5,259 nucleotides of DNA from an uncultured Porphyromonadaceae bacterium (GCA_947176355.1 CAMWQY010000198.1:1-5259), one strand, 5' to 3'; positions 1 through 5,247 are shown, numbered from the stretch's first letter. The notes: generated from the letters alone by a model not told the origin. A program made the numbers and translations.

Positions 1-60
1 TTCGGCAGGACCGAGGCCCAAACGCGCCCACTCCATTCCCAACCCCCACGAACATGGAAA

Positions 61-102
61 GCAGGCTTTGGCTTCGCCCAAGCTAAAGCAAGTCCAGCCT
101 GC
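61..102 (+). other. Strong stem-loop
   Basis: Bases 65-74 pair with 80-89 over 10 bp around a 5-nt loop. The only non-Watson-Crick pair is G70 with T84, which is a tolerated G-U pair if the plus strand is the RNA and an A-C mismatch if the minus strand is. The flanking GCAG (61-64) can pair with CTGC (99-102); alternatively GCAGGCT (61-67) pairs with AGCCTGC (96-102). There is no T-tract, so it is not a terminator. It may belong to a longer structured RNA (see findings). Confidence 0.55.
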
Positions 103-123
103 GGCTCTGCTCTTATTGTTTAT

Positions 124-142
124 TATTCAATACTCAATACTC
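124..142. repeat. 7-bp tandem repeat, 2.7 copies
   Basis: TATTCAA, TACTCAA and TACTC follow one another without a gap. The period is 7 bp, as in the arrays at 264-298 and 3573-3607. The repeat lies in the gene-free left part of the window. Confidence 0.7.
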
Positions 143-183
143 GCAGCTCCCCAGCTTCGTTGGAAGTGTGTATCGACCCTGAC

Positions 184-210
184 AGCCGCGGCATGACCGT
201 ATCCGTGGCT
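184..210 (+). other. Stem-loop, 8 bp
   Basis: AGCCGCGG (184-191) pairs with CCGTGGCT (203-210) around an 11-nt loop. The single exception, G188 with T206, is a G-U pair on the plus strand only. A smaller GC stem follows directly (CCCGG at 220-224 with CCGGG at 233-237). Together these suggest folding of a plus-strand RNA, although stems this size also occur by chance in GC-rich DNA. Confidence 0.45.
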
Positions 211-263
211 CTATACACCCCCGGCATCGCGTCCGGGACCCCTCTCGAAAGCGGAATCCGTAC

Positions 264-298
264 CACGCGACACGCATCACGCAAAACGCACCACGCAA
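264..298. repeat. 7-bp tandem repeat CACGCNN, 5 copies
   Basis: Five successive heptamers start at 264, 271, 278, 285 and 292. Each reads CACGC plus two variable bases (GA, AT, AA, AC, AA); the fourth has A in place of the first C. The pattern of five conserved and two variable bases is the same as in the array at 3573-3607, though the core bases differ. A further CACGC at 307-311 is one base out of register. Confidence 0.75.
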
Positions 299-309
299 CT
301 CCCTTTCAC

Positions 310-352
310 GCGCTCAGACCGGCAAAGTGGTGACACGTCTGAGTGCTTTTTT
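310..352 (+). terminator. Rho-independent terminator, plus strand
   Basis: GCGCTCAGAC (310-319) pairs with GTCTGAGTGC (337-346) over 10 bp, with one G-U pair (G312 with T344), around a 17-nt loop. Six T residues follow directly at 347-352, then ATTTT. This is a standard intrinsic terminator for rightward transcription. No intact plus-strand gene precedes it within the window, so it serves either a gene to the left of the window or a non-coding transcript across 1-309. Confidence 0.75.
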
Positions 353-360
353 ATTTTCCT

Positions 361-396
361 GACTAAAGTAATAGTCTGTTCAGACTAAGTAATTAG
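361..396. repeat. Palindrome nested in an imperfect direct repeat
   Basis: TAGTCTG (372-378) and CAGACTA (381-387) form a perfect 7-2-7 inverted repeat. GACTAAAGTAATAG (361-374) and GACTAAGTAATTAG (383-396) are near-identical direct copies offset by 22 bp, close to two helical turns. The arrangement would suit an operator for a dimeric regulator or a recombinase core site. It lies just before the rfbB remnant. The function is not known. Confidence 0.5.
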
Positions 397-458
397 CAAT
401 AACTTTACAATCGTTAACAACTTGCTTTTACTATGTTGCTGAAATTTTATCCATTAGC

Positions 459-632
459 TACGCAATCGACAGCCGCAAGCTCCAATCAGAACTCGGTTGG
501 GAGCCCAGCCTCCAGTTTGAGGAAGGCATCGAGAAGACGGTACGCTGGTATCTCGACAACCAGGACTGGATGGACAATATCACATCCGGAGAATACGAAA
601 AGTATTACGAAGAGATGTACAAGAATAGCTGA
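459..632 (+). pseudogene. rfbB: 3' remnant of dTDP-glucose 4,6-dehydratase
   Basis: In the frame beginning at 459, the last 57 codons of RfbB/RmlB can be read and end at TGA 630-632. The reading starts YAIDSRKL and continues with ELGWEPSL, KTVRWYLDN, ITSGEYEKYY and a final MYKNS, the characteristic C-terminal tail of this short-chain dehydrogenase/reductase family. The full enzyme is about 350-380 residues, converts dTDP-glucose to dTDP-4-keto-6-deoxyglucose and supplies rhamnose and other deoxysugars for surface polysaccharides. The NAD-binding Rossmann fold and the catalytic Tyr-Lys part are absent. Recognisable similarity stops at the Tyr of YAID, where the family usually has Arg just before it and this sequence has Ser. 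Upstream the frame stays open to a stop at 390-392 but contains no ATG, GTG or TTG. This is therefore a displaced fragment left by recombination, insertion or duplication. An ATG-initiated frame at 433-642 overlaps it but is out of frame. Confidence 0.85.
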
Positions 633-651
633 ATTTACTTAATGCCAAACT

Positions 652-741
652 ATGATCCAATACATAATAATCGCTTTCATCGCCGCCTCTCTGGCGGCGA
701 TTGCTGTTTTTAAGTGGCTGCTGGGTAGGCGAGGTCGCTGA
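652..741 (+). CDS. Possible 29-residue single-span membrane protein
   Basis: An ATG at 652 opens 29 codons ending at TGA 739-741. The product starts MIQYIII, continues with an Ile/Ala/Phe-rich hydrophobic stretch to about residue 24 and ends in the basic tail GRRGR. This is the layout of a small inner-membrane protein with its N-terminus outside. The opening resembles the membrane segment of the short Cys-rich proteins found beside feoB in Bacteroidetes, but the Cys-rich tail is missing and no feoB is visible, so this is only a resemblance. No Shine-Dalgarno site is seen, which is normal in this phylum. Against it: the central codons are formed by a perfect hairpin (679-701) that may simply be an old terminator. 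It begins 19 nt after the rfbB remnant. Confidence 0.3.
   Translation: MIQYIIIAFIAASLAAIAVFKWLLGRRGR
679..711 (+). terminator. GC-rich hairpin, possible terminator after rfbB remnant
   Basis: ATCGCCGCC (679-687) and GGCGGCGAT (693-701) form a perfect 9-bp stem around TCTCT. A run of five T lies at 707-711, but it is separated from the stem by TGCTG, so termination may be weak. The hairpin lies 47 nt after the stop of the rfbB remnant and could be that gene's original terminator. It also falls inside the possible micro-gene at 652-741. Confidence 0.5.
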
Positions 742-763
742 TGGCTCCGGCTTTGGATTATAC

Positions 764-782
764 GCAAGACCTTCGGTCTTGC
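764..782. other. Perfect 8-bp hairpin, function unknown
   Basis: GCAAGACC (764-771) and GGTCTTGC (775-782) pair perfectly around TTC. No T-tract follows on either strand, so it is not an intrinsic terminator. It lies between two terminator-like hairpins in about 130 bases with no recognisable gene. Confidence 0.5.
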
Positions 783-830
783 CACCAAACCGAAAACACC
801 GAGTCGGGGGAGTGACGCGTGAGGATGTGT

Positions 831-861
831 AAATCGCCACCCGATTGAGGTGGCGATTTTT
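831..861. terminator. Bidirectional terminator between convergent units
   Basis: AAATCGCCAC (831-840) pairs perfectly with GTGGCGATTT (850-859) around a 9-nt loop. On the plus strand the stem runs into five T (857-861), and the flanking A residues serve leftward transcription. It starts 8 nt beyond the ftcD stop codon, so it closes the minus-strand operon and blocks plus-strand transcription from the left. Confidence 0.85.
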
Positions 862-869
862 GTTGGGGG

Positions 870-2567
870 TTAGATTTTGGAGTTGACTATGTTGAGGATG
901 GCGGTCTCGCGCTCTTCGGCAAGTCGCTCCAGTTCGGCGGCTTCCTCTACCAGTGAGGTTGCTTTGTCGCGGTCTTTGAGGCCCGCTGCGTTGATCCGGA
1001 CGTTGAGTCCGGCTCCGCGCACTGCAGCCCGCGCTGCCAATGCTCCTACGCCTGCGTCGGTGACTGACGAGGGGTTGCCGTCGGCTGCCATGTTCTCTAC
1101 CAAATCGAAGACTTCATACGCTTTCTTCATGGTCTTCAATGGCACTTCTGTCGCATACAGTGTTGCCGATTCCATTGCTGCGGCACGCGCTGCCTTTTCT
1201 TCATCGGTCTTCTTGGGCATGGCAAATACCGCCATGATACGGTTGAATGCCGCTGTGTCTTCGTCTACGAGGTGGAGCAGTTCATCCATGAGGTGCTGCC
1301 CGATCTCTGCGGCGTCTGAGAATTCTTCCCAGCGGTCGTCGTATGTGGCTTTGTGTGCAGTGAGGTTTGCTACCATTGTGCCGAGTGCGGCTCCAAGGGC
1401 TCCCATATAGGCTGAAATGCTGCCTCCGCCCGGTGCCGGAGATTCAGATGCTGTCTCTTCTGCAAATCCCTTTGCTGTGAGATCTACGAGTTTCTTTGCC
1501 GAATTATCTTCAATCAGATATTCTATCACTTTCTGCTTGGGGTCGAAAGGTGAAAGCTGGTCGAGCCCCATCGACTTGATGGCAATGCGGATTATCTCGC
1601 TCTCGGGTATGCCGCAGCTGCGTTGCTGCTTGCGCAGGAAGTGCTTTCCTGCATCTATTAGTGTACGCTTCGGCACAAGCCCTACAATCTCCGTTCCTGT
1701 GACGCGGACACCTCTGCTATCTGCCTTGCGACAAACCTCGTCAAACGCCTCGTGAAGGGGCACCTGAGCGATGTCTGTGATATTCATCGACACCTGGGCT
1801 ATGCCGTACTCGTCGATATACCATCCAATGGCCTTTGTTCCCTTCAGTGTGCCGGGTATCATAATCGGTTTGCCATTCTCATCCTTTATCGGTTTGCCGG
1901 TCACTTTGCCACCTTCGCGCATCGGACGTCCTTTCTCGCGGACATCAAAGGCTATGGCATTGGCTCGGCGTGTGGATGTGGTGTTAAGGTTGAAATTTAC
2001 GGCTATCAGGAAGTCGCGGGCTCCGATGGTGGTGGCTCCGGTCTTTGCTACCTCCGCGTCAAACGGACGGTTGCCGAAATCCGGTCCCTTTTCCTCCGAA
2101 CCCATTTTCTGCGGGAGTGCTTCATACTCTCCTTCGCGGCATACAGCCAAGTTCTTGCGCTCCGGGCGGAATGCTGCTGCTTCATAGCAATAAACAGGTA
2201 TATTCAGCTCTGTCGCTACCCTCTCTGCGAGCTTGCGGGCAAGCTCTGCACACTCTTCAAGGGAGATGCCAGAGACCGGAATCAGCGGGCATACGTCGGT
2301 GGCTCCCATACGAGGATGTGCTCCGTGGTGGGTGGTCATGTCAATGACCTCGGCAGCTTTCTTTATGCCTTGGAATGCCCCTTCTACTACTGCTTCCGGC
2401 GAACCGACGAATGTGACCACCGTACGGTTGGTGGCTTCTCCGGGGTCCACGTCGAGAAGGCTGATTCCTTCTACGCTTTGGATGGCATCCGTTATCTCTT
2501 TGATTTTCGCTTTATCACGCCCCTCGCTGAAATTGGGGACGCATTCGATAATCGCATTTTTATTCAT
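870..2567 (-). CDS. ftcD: Glutamate formimidoyltransferase / formimidoyltetrahydrofolate cyclodeaminase (bifunctional)
   Basis: Cytoplasmic bifunctional enzyme of histidine breakdown. It moves the formimidoyl group from N-formimidoyl-glutamate to tetrahydrofolate, then deaminates 5-formimidoyl-THF to 5,10-methenyl-THF and ammonia. At 565 residues it has the length of fused FTCD. The transferase part (about 1-330) opens with ECVPNFSEGRD (8-18), followed by LLDVDPGEATNRT (37-49) and HHGAHPRMGATDVCP (80-94). His84 aligns with His82 of mammalian FTCD, the catalytic base. The cyclodeaminase part (about 355-560) carries SPAPGGGS (376-383), an Ala-rich helix and VDEDTAAF (434-441), whose Asp residues match the region of the mammalian catalytic Asp412. 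A Gly/Lys-rich stretch around 219-238 is longer than in the human enzyme and probably a lineage insertion. The start overlaps the mazG stop by 4 nt. No other hut gene is visible. The identification is firm; the fused activity is inferred from both domains being intact. Confidence 0.95.
   Translation of the reverse strand: MNKNAIIECVPNFSEGRDKAKIKEITDAIQSVEGISLLDVDPGEATNRTVVTFVGSPEAVVEGAFQGIKKAAEVIDMTTHHGAHPRMGATDVCPLIPVSGISLEECAELARKLAERVATELNIPVYCYEAAAFRPERKNLAVCREGEYEALPQKMGSEEKGPDFGNRPFDAEVAKTGATTIGARDFLIAVNFNLNTTSTRRANAIAFDVREKGRPMREGGKVTGKPIKDENGKPIMIPGTLKGTKAIGWYIDEYGIAQVSMNITDIAQVPLHEAFDEVCRKADSRGVRVTGTEIVGLVPKRTLIDAGKHFLRKQQRSCGIPESEIIRIAIKSMGLDQLSPFDPKQKVIEYLIEDNSAKKLVDLTAKGFAEETASESPAPGGGSISAYMGALGAALGTMVANLTAHKATYDDRWEEFSDAAEIGQHLMDELLHLVDEDTAAFNRIMAVFAMPKKTDEEKAARAAAMESATLYATEVPLKTMKKAYEVFDLVENMAADGNPSSVTDAGVGALAARAAVRGAGLNVRINAAGLKDRDKATSLVEEAAELERLAEERETAILNIVNSKI
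2564..2567 (-). promoter_or_regulatory. ATGA stop-start overlap, translational coupling
   Basis: Read on the minus strand, the four bases are ATGA: the ftcD start codon ATG (2567-2565) shares two bases with the mazG-like stop codon TGA (2566-2564). This arrangement usually lets a terminating ribosome restart on the next gene. It fixes the ftcD start, which also gives the conserved N-terminus. Confidence 0.8.
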
Positions 2568-2905
2568 TGTATTGTCAGGTTGTTAAAACGATTCTTGTCT
2601 CTTTCTGTCTTTTTTTGGAGAGTCTTGCGGAATGCCTCGGTAAGATCCACTCCAGTCTGATTGGCAAGGCATACCACTACCCAGAGCACGTCGGCGAGTT
2701 CTTCTTCCAGATTACGCTCAAGATCACTTTTCTTGGCTATTTGCGGTCCGTAGCAGCGCACAATGACCCGGGCGAGTTCACCGACTTCCTCGGTGAGTAT
2801 CGCCATGTTGGCAAGGGGCGGGAAATATGCCTTTCCGATTTCCTGAATCCATCTATCCACCTGCATCTGCATGTCCCTTACCGTCAAGCTCGTATTCTCT
2901 TCCAT
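2564..2905 (-). CDS. MazG-type nucleotide pyrophosphohydrolase
   Basis: A 113-residue, all-alpha protein of the MazG-like NTP pyrophosphohydrolase superfamily. Members cleave nucleoside triphosphates (often non-canonical or dNTPs) to monophosphate and pyrophosphate with bound Mg2+. The metal-binding signature is complete: Glu39, Glu40 and Glu43 in LTEEVGELAR, then Glu69 and Asp72 in EELADVL. The KKTERDKNRF segment (98-107) supplies the basic C-terminal residues typical of single-domain members. The length fits a single-domain enzyme rather than two-domain E. coli MazG. The start at 2905 lies 8 nt after the preceding gene's stop in an A-rich leader, and the stop overlaps ftcD. The substrate cannot be read from the sequence. 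Housekeeping removal of damaged nucleotides is the default inference; a link to the folate enzyme downstream is unproven. Confidence 0.9.
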   Translation of the reverse strand: MEENTSLTVRDMQMQVDRWIQEIGKAYFPPLANMAILTEEVGELARVIVRCYGPQIAKKSDLERNLEEELADVLWVVVCLANQTGVDLTEAFRKTLQKKTERDKNRFNNLTIQ

Positions 2906-2913
2906 TTTTAGTT

Positions 2914-3465
2914 TTAAATGATCTGGAGGAGGCGAAGCTCATCGCGAATCTCGTTGCCGCTGAGTGTACGGCGGCGGGAGATGACGCGTGCAAACTCGTC
3001 GATGGCGGGATGCAGACGAGGATTGGCGAAAATGCGGCGTGAATAGCTGAGGGTGCGATTGAAAAGAGCATCGATCTCATCGTCTTCCAGTCCGCAGCTG
3101 TCGCGTCCCTCACGCAAGATCTCATCGTGGAGCGCGCCCAATACCTCTACAGGAACATCCCGGTGCATGCGCACCATAGAGCGCGACATGACATTGCTTA
3201 TCACCATCGAAGCTGTGATATGAAAATTATGCACGAGGTTGTCCCAAGTGCTTTTGGGCGATATCGAGGGGCTTCCGGAGAAATAATACTCATTTGAAAA
3301 CTCCACCATCGTATCGTCATTACCGTCGAGGCTCACCTCCGCCACACGGTCGAACGCATCCAATGCGGCTATCGAGATTGCCATCCCGGCAAGACCGTAG
3401 GCGCGGTCGTCCTCATTGGAATATTCCAGCGTAAGAGCCTTCTCTTCTTTATCCTTATTCTTCAT
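2914..3465 (-). CDS. Conserved-looking protein of unknown function, 183 residues
   Basis: I do not recognise this family. The product is predicted cytoplasmic and largely helical: no signal peptide and no membrane span. It begins with a very charged stretch (MKNKDKEEK), then has an Ala/Ile-rich helix (about 24-40), an acidic segment with DGNDD (47-51), an aromatic Ser/Pro loop (YYFSGSPSISPKS, 60-72), a His/Ser/Met-rich stretch (about 77-102), an acidic LEDDEIDALF (126-135), and a basic C-terminus with ISRRRTLSG (162-170). No catalytic signature is evident; Cys124 is the only cysteine. It is the first gene of a tight unit with the MazG-type enzyme (8-nt gap) and ftcD. The start at 3465 is supported by an A-rich leader and a promoter about 45 nt upstream. 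Open reading over 183 codons, operon position and spacing support a real gene; the function is open. Confidence 0.85.
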   Translation of the reverse strand: MKNKDKEEKALTLEYSNEDDRAYGLAGMAISIAALDAFDRVAEVSLDGNDDTMVEFSNEYYFSGSPSISPKSTWDNLVHNFHITASMVISNVMSRSMVRMHRDVPVEVLGALHDEILREGRDSCGLEDDEIDALFNRTLSYSRRIFANPRLHPAIDEFARVISRRRTLSGNEIRDELRLLQII

Positions 3466-3510
3466 ATTTTTTTATTAAGGTCTTTTTTAAGCTATAGACA
3501 ACTGACTGAG

Positions 3511-3544
3511 CAAAAATAGCATTTGCAGCTACCCTGTCATCAAC
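3511..3544 (-). promoter_or_regulatory. Candidate Bacteroides-type promoter for the 183-residue gene/mazG/ftcD operon
   Basis: On the minus strand, TATTTTTG (3518-3511) matches the -7 consensus TAnnTTTG of the Bacteroidetes primary sigma factor. GTTG (3544-3541) can serve as the -33 element with a 22-bp spacer, slightly longer than usual. Transcription would start near 3504 and give a leader of roughly 40 nt, rich in A, before the start codon at 3465. No clear terminator separates this promoter from the barrel gene upstream, so some read-through is possible. Confidence 0.5.
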
Positions 3545-3572
3545 TTAACAATCAAGCCCCCGATTCAGTTTC

Positions 3573-3607
3573 CATTCATCATCCCGCATTCGCTATTCTG
3601 CATTCAG
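3573..3607. repeat. 7-bp tandem repeat CATTCNN, 5 copies, running into a stop codon
   Basis: Heptamers start at 3573, 3580, 3587, 3594 and 3601: CATTC, CATCC, CATTC, TATTC and CATTC, each followed by two variable bases (AT, CG, GC, TG, AG). The array ends inside the last codons of the outer-membrane barrel gene, whose stop is 3604-3606. Its end also forms a 6-bp hairpin (ATTCTG 3595-3600 with CAGAAT 3605-3610), which has no T-tract and is not a convincing terminator. Confidence 0.75.
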
Positions 3608-5247
3608 AATACGATTTGCACCCCTGCCGTAGCGTTGATTCCTTCGACCGGCAATCCCGGCAAGATTTCCTGCCGGCGATTAAGCAGATTGCAGATTGAG
3701 GCTCCGACGCTTATCTTATCGGTGATCTGATAATCGCCCGTCAGATTGAGACTGCTGAAACTTCTAAGCCCCAGTTGGCGTCTTGCGCGTAGGGCAAAGT
3801 CAAGTTTCAAAGAGAGCTTGTCGGTCGGGAGCGATTCAGCTGAAACATGGGCGGTCAATTCGGGACGGTCAAAGCCATTCATGAAGCCGGTATTTTCCTT
3901 TTGCGGTTGCCAAGAGGCTCGCCCCTTCAAAGCAAACAGGCGGCAGAATTCATATCCGGCATTGACCGAGAGACTGAATCCGTGAATATCAGTGAAGCAA
4001 ACGGTGGCGGCATCTTCGGGCATGCTTCCATTGAGGAAAGCTGCATATAAGCCGCCCAGTGTCTCATCCTTTGTTGTAAGCCACTCCCATTCAGCTCCTA
4101 CAGTCCATTTGCCGCCGGGATTCAGTTGGAGAGCCAGGTCGATGTCAATAGGGGAGTAGGCAGCCTGAAGGCATCCGACATGAGGGTCGGAGTAATAGTC
4201 GGCGGCATGCATCCATGCCAGAGTGCGCAGATTCGTCCCTCCGCCTGCTTTGGCAGAGAAGGCTATGATTCCCTTTCTGGTGGAGAATTGCACGTCAGGA
4301 GCGGCTCTGAAGCGGGTTTTCGGACCTGTTGTCATGGCAAGGTCGACACCAACACGGAGCAATGAGGATTGTCCGATAGTGAGCTCATAGCCCGGAGTAA
4401 ACTTAAGGCGGCTCACGTCGTTGCCGATATAGTTGAGCACACCGGTGTAAAGGAGTTCTGCATTCAGGCGTGATTTGTCGTTGACGGTATACGCAATGTC
4501 GCCTCCGGCATCTACGGTGGTTTCTCGCTCGCCTTCACGGAAACCGAAATATCTCACGTCAGCCTTAACGTCGTAGGCAAGTCTTTCGGTAGGTCGTGCG
4601 CTCCAACATACGCGTGCTGATATGTCGTTGAGAGTCTGTGTGGGTGCTATATAATGACCGTCTTTAATGCCATTGGTGATAGCCGTGTAATAGTTGAAAT
4701 ATCCGAGGTGATATTGCACTCCGGCACTGACTGTCCCTTTTCCCGTCAGATTTTTTTGGAAGTCCGCTCCGATGCACTCGTCGTAGCGGAAGCGCTTGTC
4801 AGCTGCCGCCAATCCTGCCTCTGCATCCTTTTTCCAAGCTTGCCATAGCGAGGTGGAATTATGCTGGAGATAGACGTTAAGGCGAGTGTCAGGATGGTGG
4901 ATGACACTATATCCGGCAGACAATGAAGAGTTAAGCCAACTTCCGAGCCACAAGTCGACATATCCTTTTGATGTATTATATGCCTTTGTTGCTTTCCATC
5001 CGGTAGCCGGCAAGTTGAGCGCATCAGGTGCGAAATTTGCAGCCAACCCCTTGCGGTCGTAAGCCATTGGAGATTCCGGAGCTTTAAGGGTGACAGTAGC
5101 CGGAAGCAAAGCAAGCCTGTCTGCCGGGATGATGTCGGGAGTATACCTTCCTTCTACAGTCACCGACTCAGTTATGCTTTGCGGCCACATTGTCCCGGCG
5201 CCAAACGCCAAGACGGTAAAAGCTATAATATGTCGTAATATCCTCAT
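3604..5247 (-). CDS. Outer-membrane beta-barrel, TonB-dependent-receptor-like without plug
   Basis: A 547-residue exported protein. Residues 1-23 form a signal peptide (MRILRHII, then a hydrophobic core ending near TMWPQ). A short periplasmic segment with TVEGRYTPDIIP (30-41) follows. From about residue 95 to the end there are alternating-residue, aromatic-rich strands typical of an outer-membrane barrel. The last strands read ISVGASICNLLNRRQE (512-527) and close with AGVQIVF. The NLLNR motif and terminal Phe match the C-terminus of TonB-dependent receptors and form the signal for outer-membrane insertion. The roughly 120-residue plug domain, a clear TonB box and the SusC-type N-terminal extension are absent, and the length is well below usual receptors (600-1000). 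It may be a plug-less barrel working with a partner protein, with ligand unknown. A TGA triplet lies 5 nt before the ATG, so an upstream gene may abut it, but the window ends there. Confidence 0.85.
   Translation of the reverse strand: MRILRHIIAFTVLAFGAGTMWPQSITESVTVEGRYTPDIIPADRLALLPATVTLKAPESPMAYDRKGLAANFAPDALNLPATGWKATKAYNTSKGYVDLWLGSWLNSSLSAGYSVIHHPDTRLNVYLQHNSTSLWQAWKKDAEAGLAAADKRFRYDECIGADFQKNLTGKGTVSAGVQYHLGYFNYYTAITNGIKDGHYIAPTQTLNDISARVCWSARPTERLAYDVKADVRYFGFREGERETTVDAGGDIAYTVNDKSRLNAELLYTGVLNYIGNDVSRLKFTPGYELTIGQSSLLRVGVDLAMTTGPKTRFRAAPDVQFSTRKGIIAFSAKAGGGTNLRTLAWMHAADYYSDPHVGCLQAAYSPIDIDLALQLNPGGKWTVGAEWEWLTTKDETLGGLYAAFLNGSMPEDAATVCFTDIHGFSLSVNAGYEFCRLFALKGRASWQPQKENTGFMNGFDRPELTAHVSAESLPTDKLSLKLDFALRARRQLGLRSFSSLNLTGDYQITDKISVGASICNLLNRRQEILPGLPVEGINATAGVQIVF

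Larger units (their letters stand above)
1..309. other. Region without a recognisable gene; stem-loops and heptamer repeats
   Basis: I recognise no protein in either strand here. Short open stretches exist, but none has both a convincing start and a family resemblance. What can be seen is a series of stem-loops (61-102, 184-210, 220-237) and two tandem repeats with a 7-bp period (124-142, 264-298). They end at the intrinsic terminator at 310-352. The stretch could be the 3' untranslated end of a gene to the left of the window, a non-coding RNA, or accumulated intergenic repeats; the sequence alone does not decide. Confidence 0.6.

Noticed and set aside
123..308. Minus-strand stretch open for about 61 codons, ATG at 227 giving 34 codons
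   Set aside because: The only ATG leaves a very short product. The stretch crosses both heptamer repeats and the stem-loops, and I recognise no family. Chance openness in GC-rich DNA is the simpler reading.
433..642. 69-residue plus-strand frame with an ATG start
   Set aside because: It overlaps the rfbB remnant in a different frame. The frame beginning at 459 gives the recognisable RfbB C-terminus, whereas this frame gives a Ser/Arg/Thr-rich sequence with no family resemblance.
796..811. CACCGAGTCGG-like string resembling the 3' end of a Cas9 tracrRNA
   Set aside because: The matching stem is absent, no repeat-spacer array or cas gene is visible, and the match is too short to mean anything.
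580..840. 86-codon minus-strand frame downstream of ftcD
   Set aside because: It reads antisense through the rfbB remnant and two terminator-like hairpins and has no recognisable motif.
877..1410. 177-codon plus-strand frame opposite the ftcD 3' half
   Set aside because: Its Ser/Ala-rich composition is the mirror of the Ala-rich cyclodeaminase helices, and ftcD is intact on the other strand.
1752..2660. 302-codon open frame on the plus strand opposite ftcD and the mazG-like gene
   Set aside because: It is antisense to two firmly identified genes. The product is rich in Cys, Phe and Tyr with no domain I recognise, as expected from codon bias of the real strand. No promoter or leader supports it.
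3595..3610. Hairpin at the end of the barrel gene as a terminator
   Set aside because: The stem is only 6 bp and AT-rich, overlaps the stop codon and is not followed by T residues on the minus strand. It arises from the heptamer repeat.
4746..5114. 122-codon minus-strand frame inside the outer-membrane barrel gene
   Set aside because: It is an alternative frame of the same strand within a continuous 547-codon gene that has a signal peptide and a proper C-terminal barrel signature.
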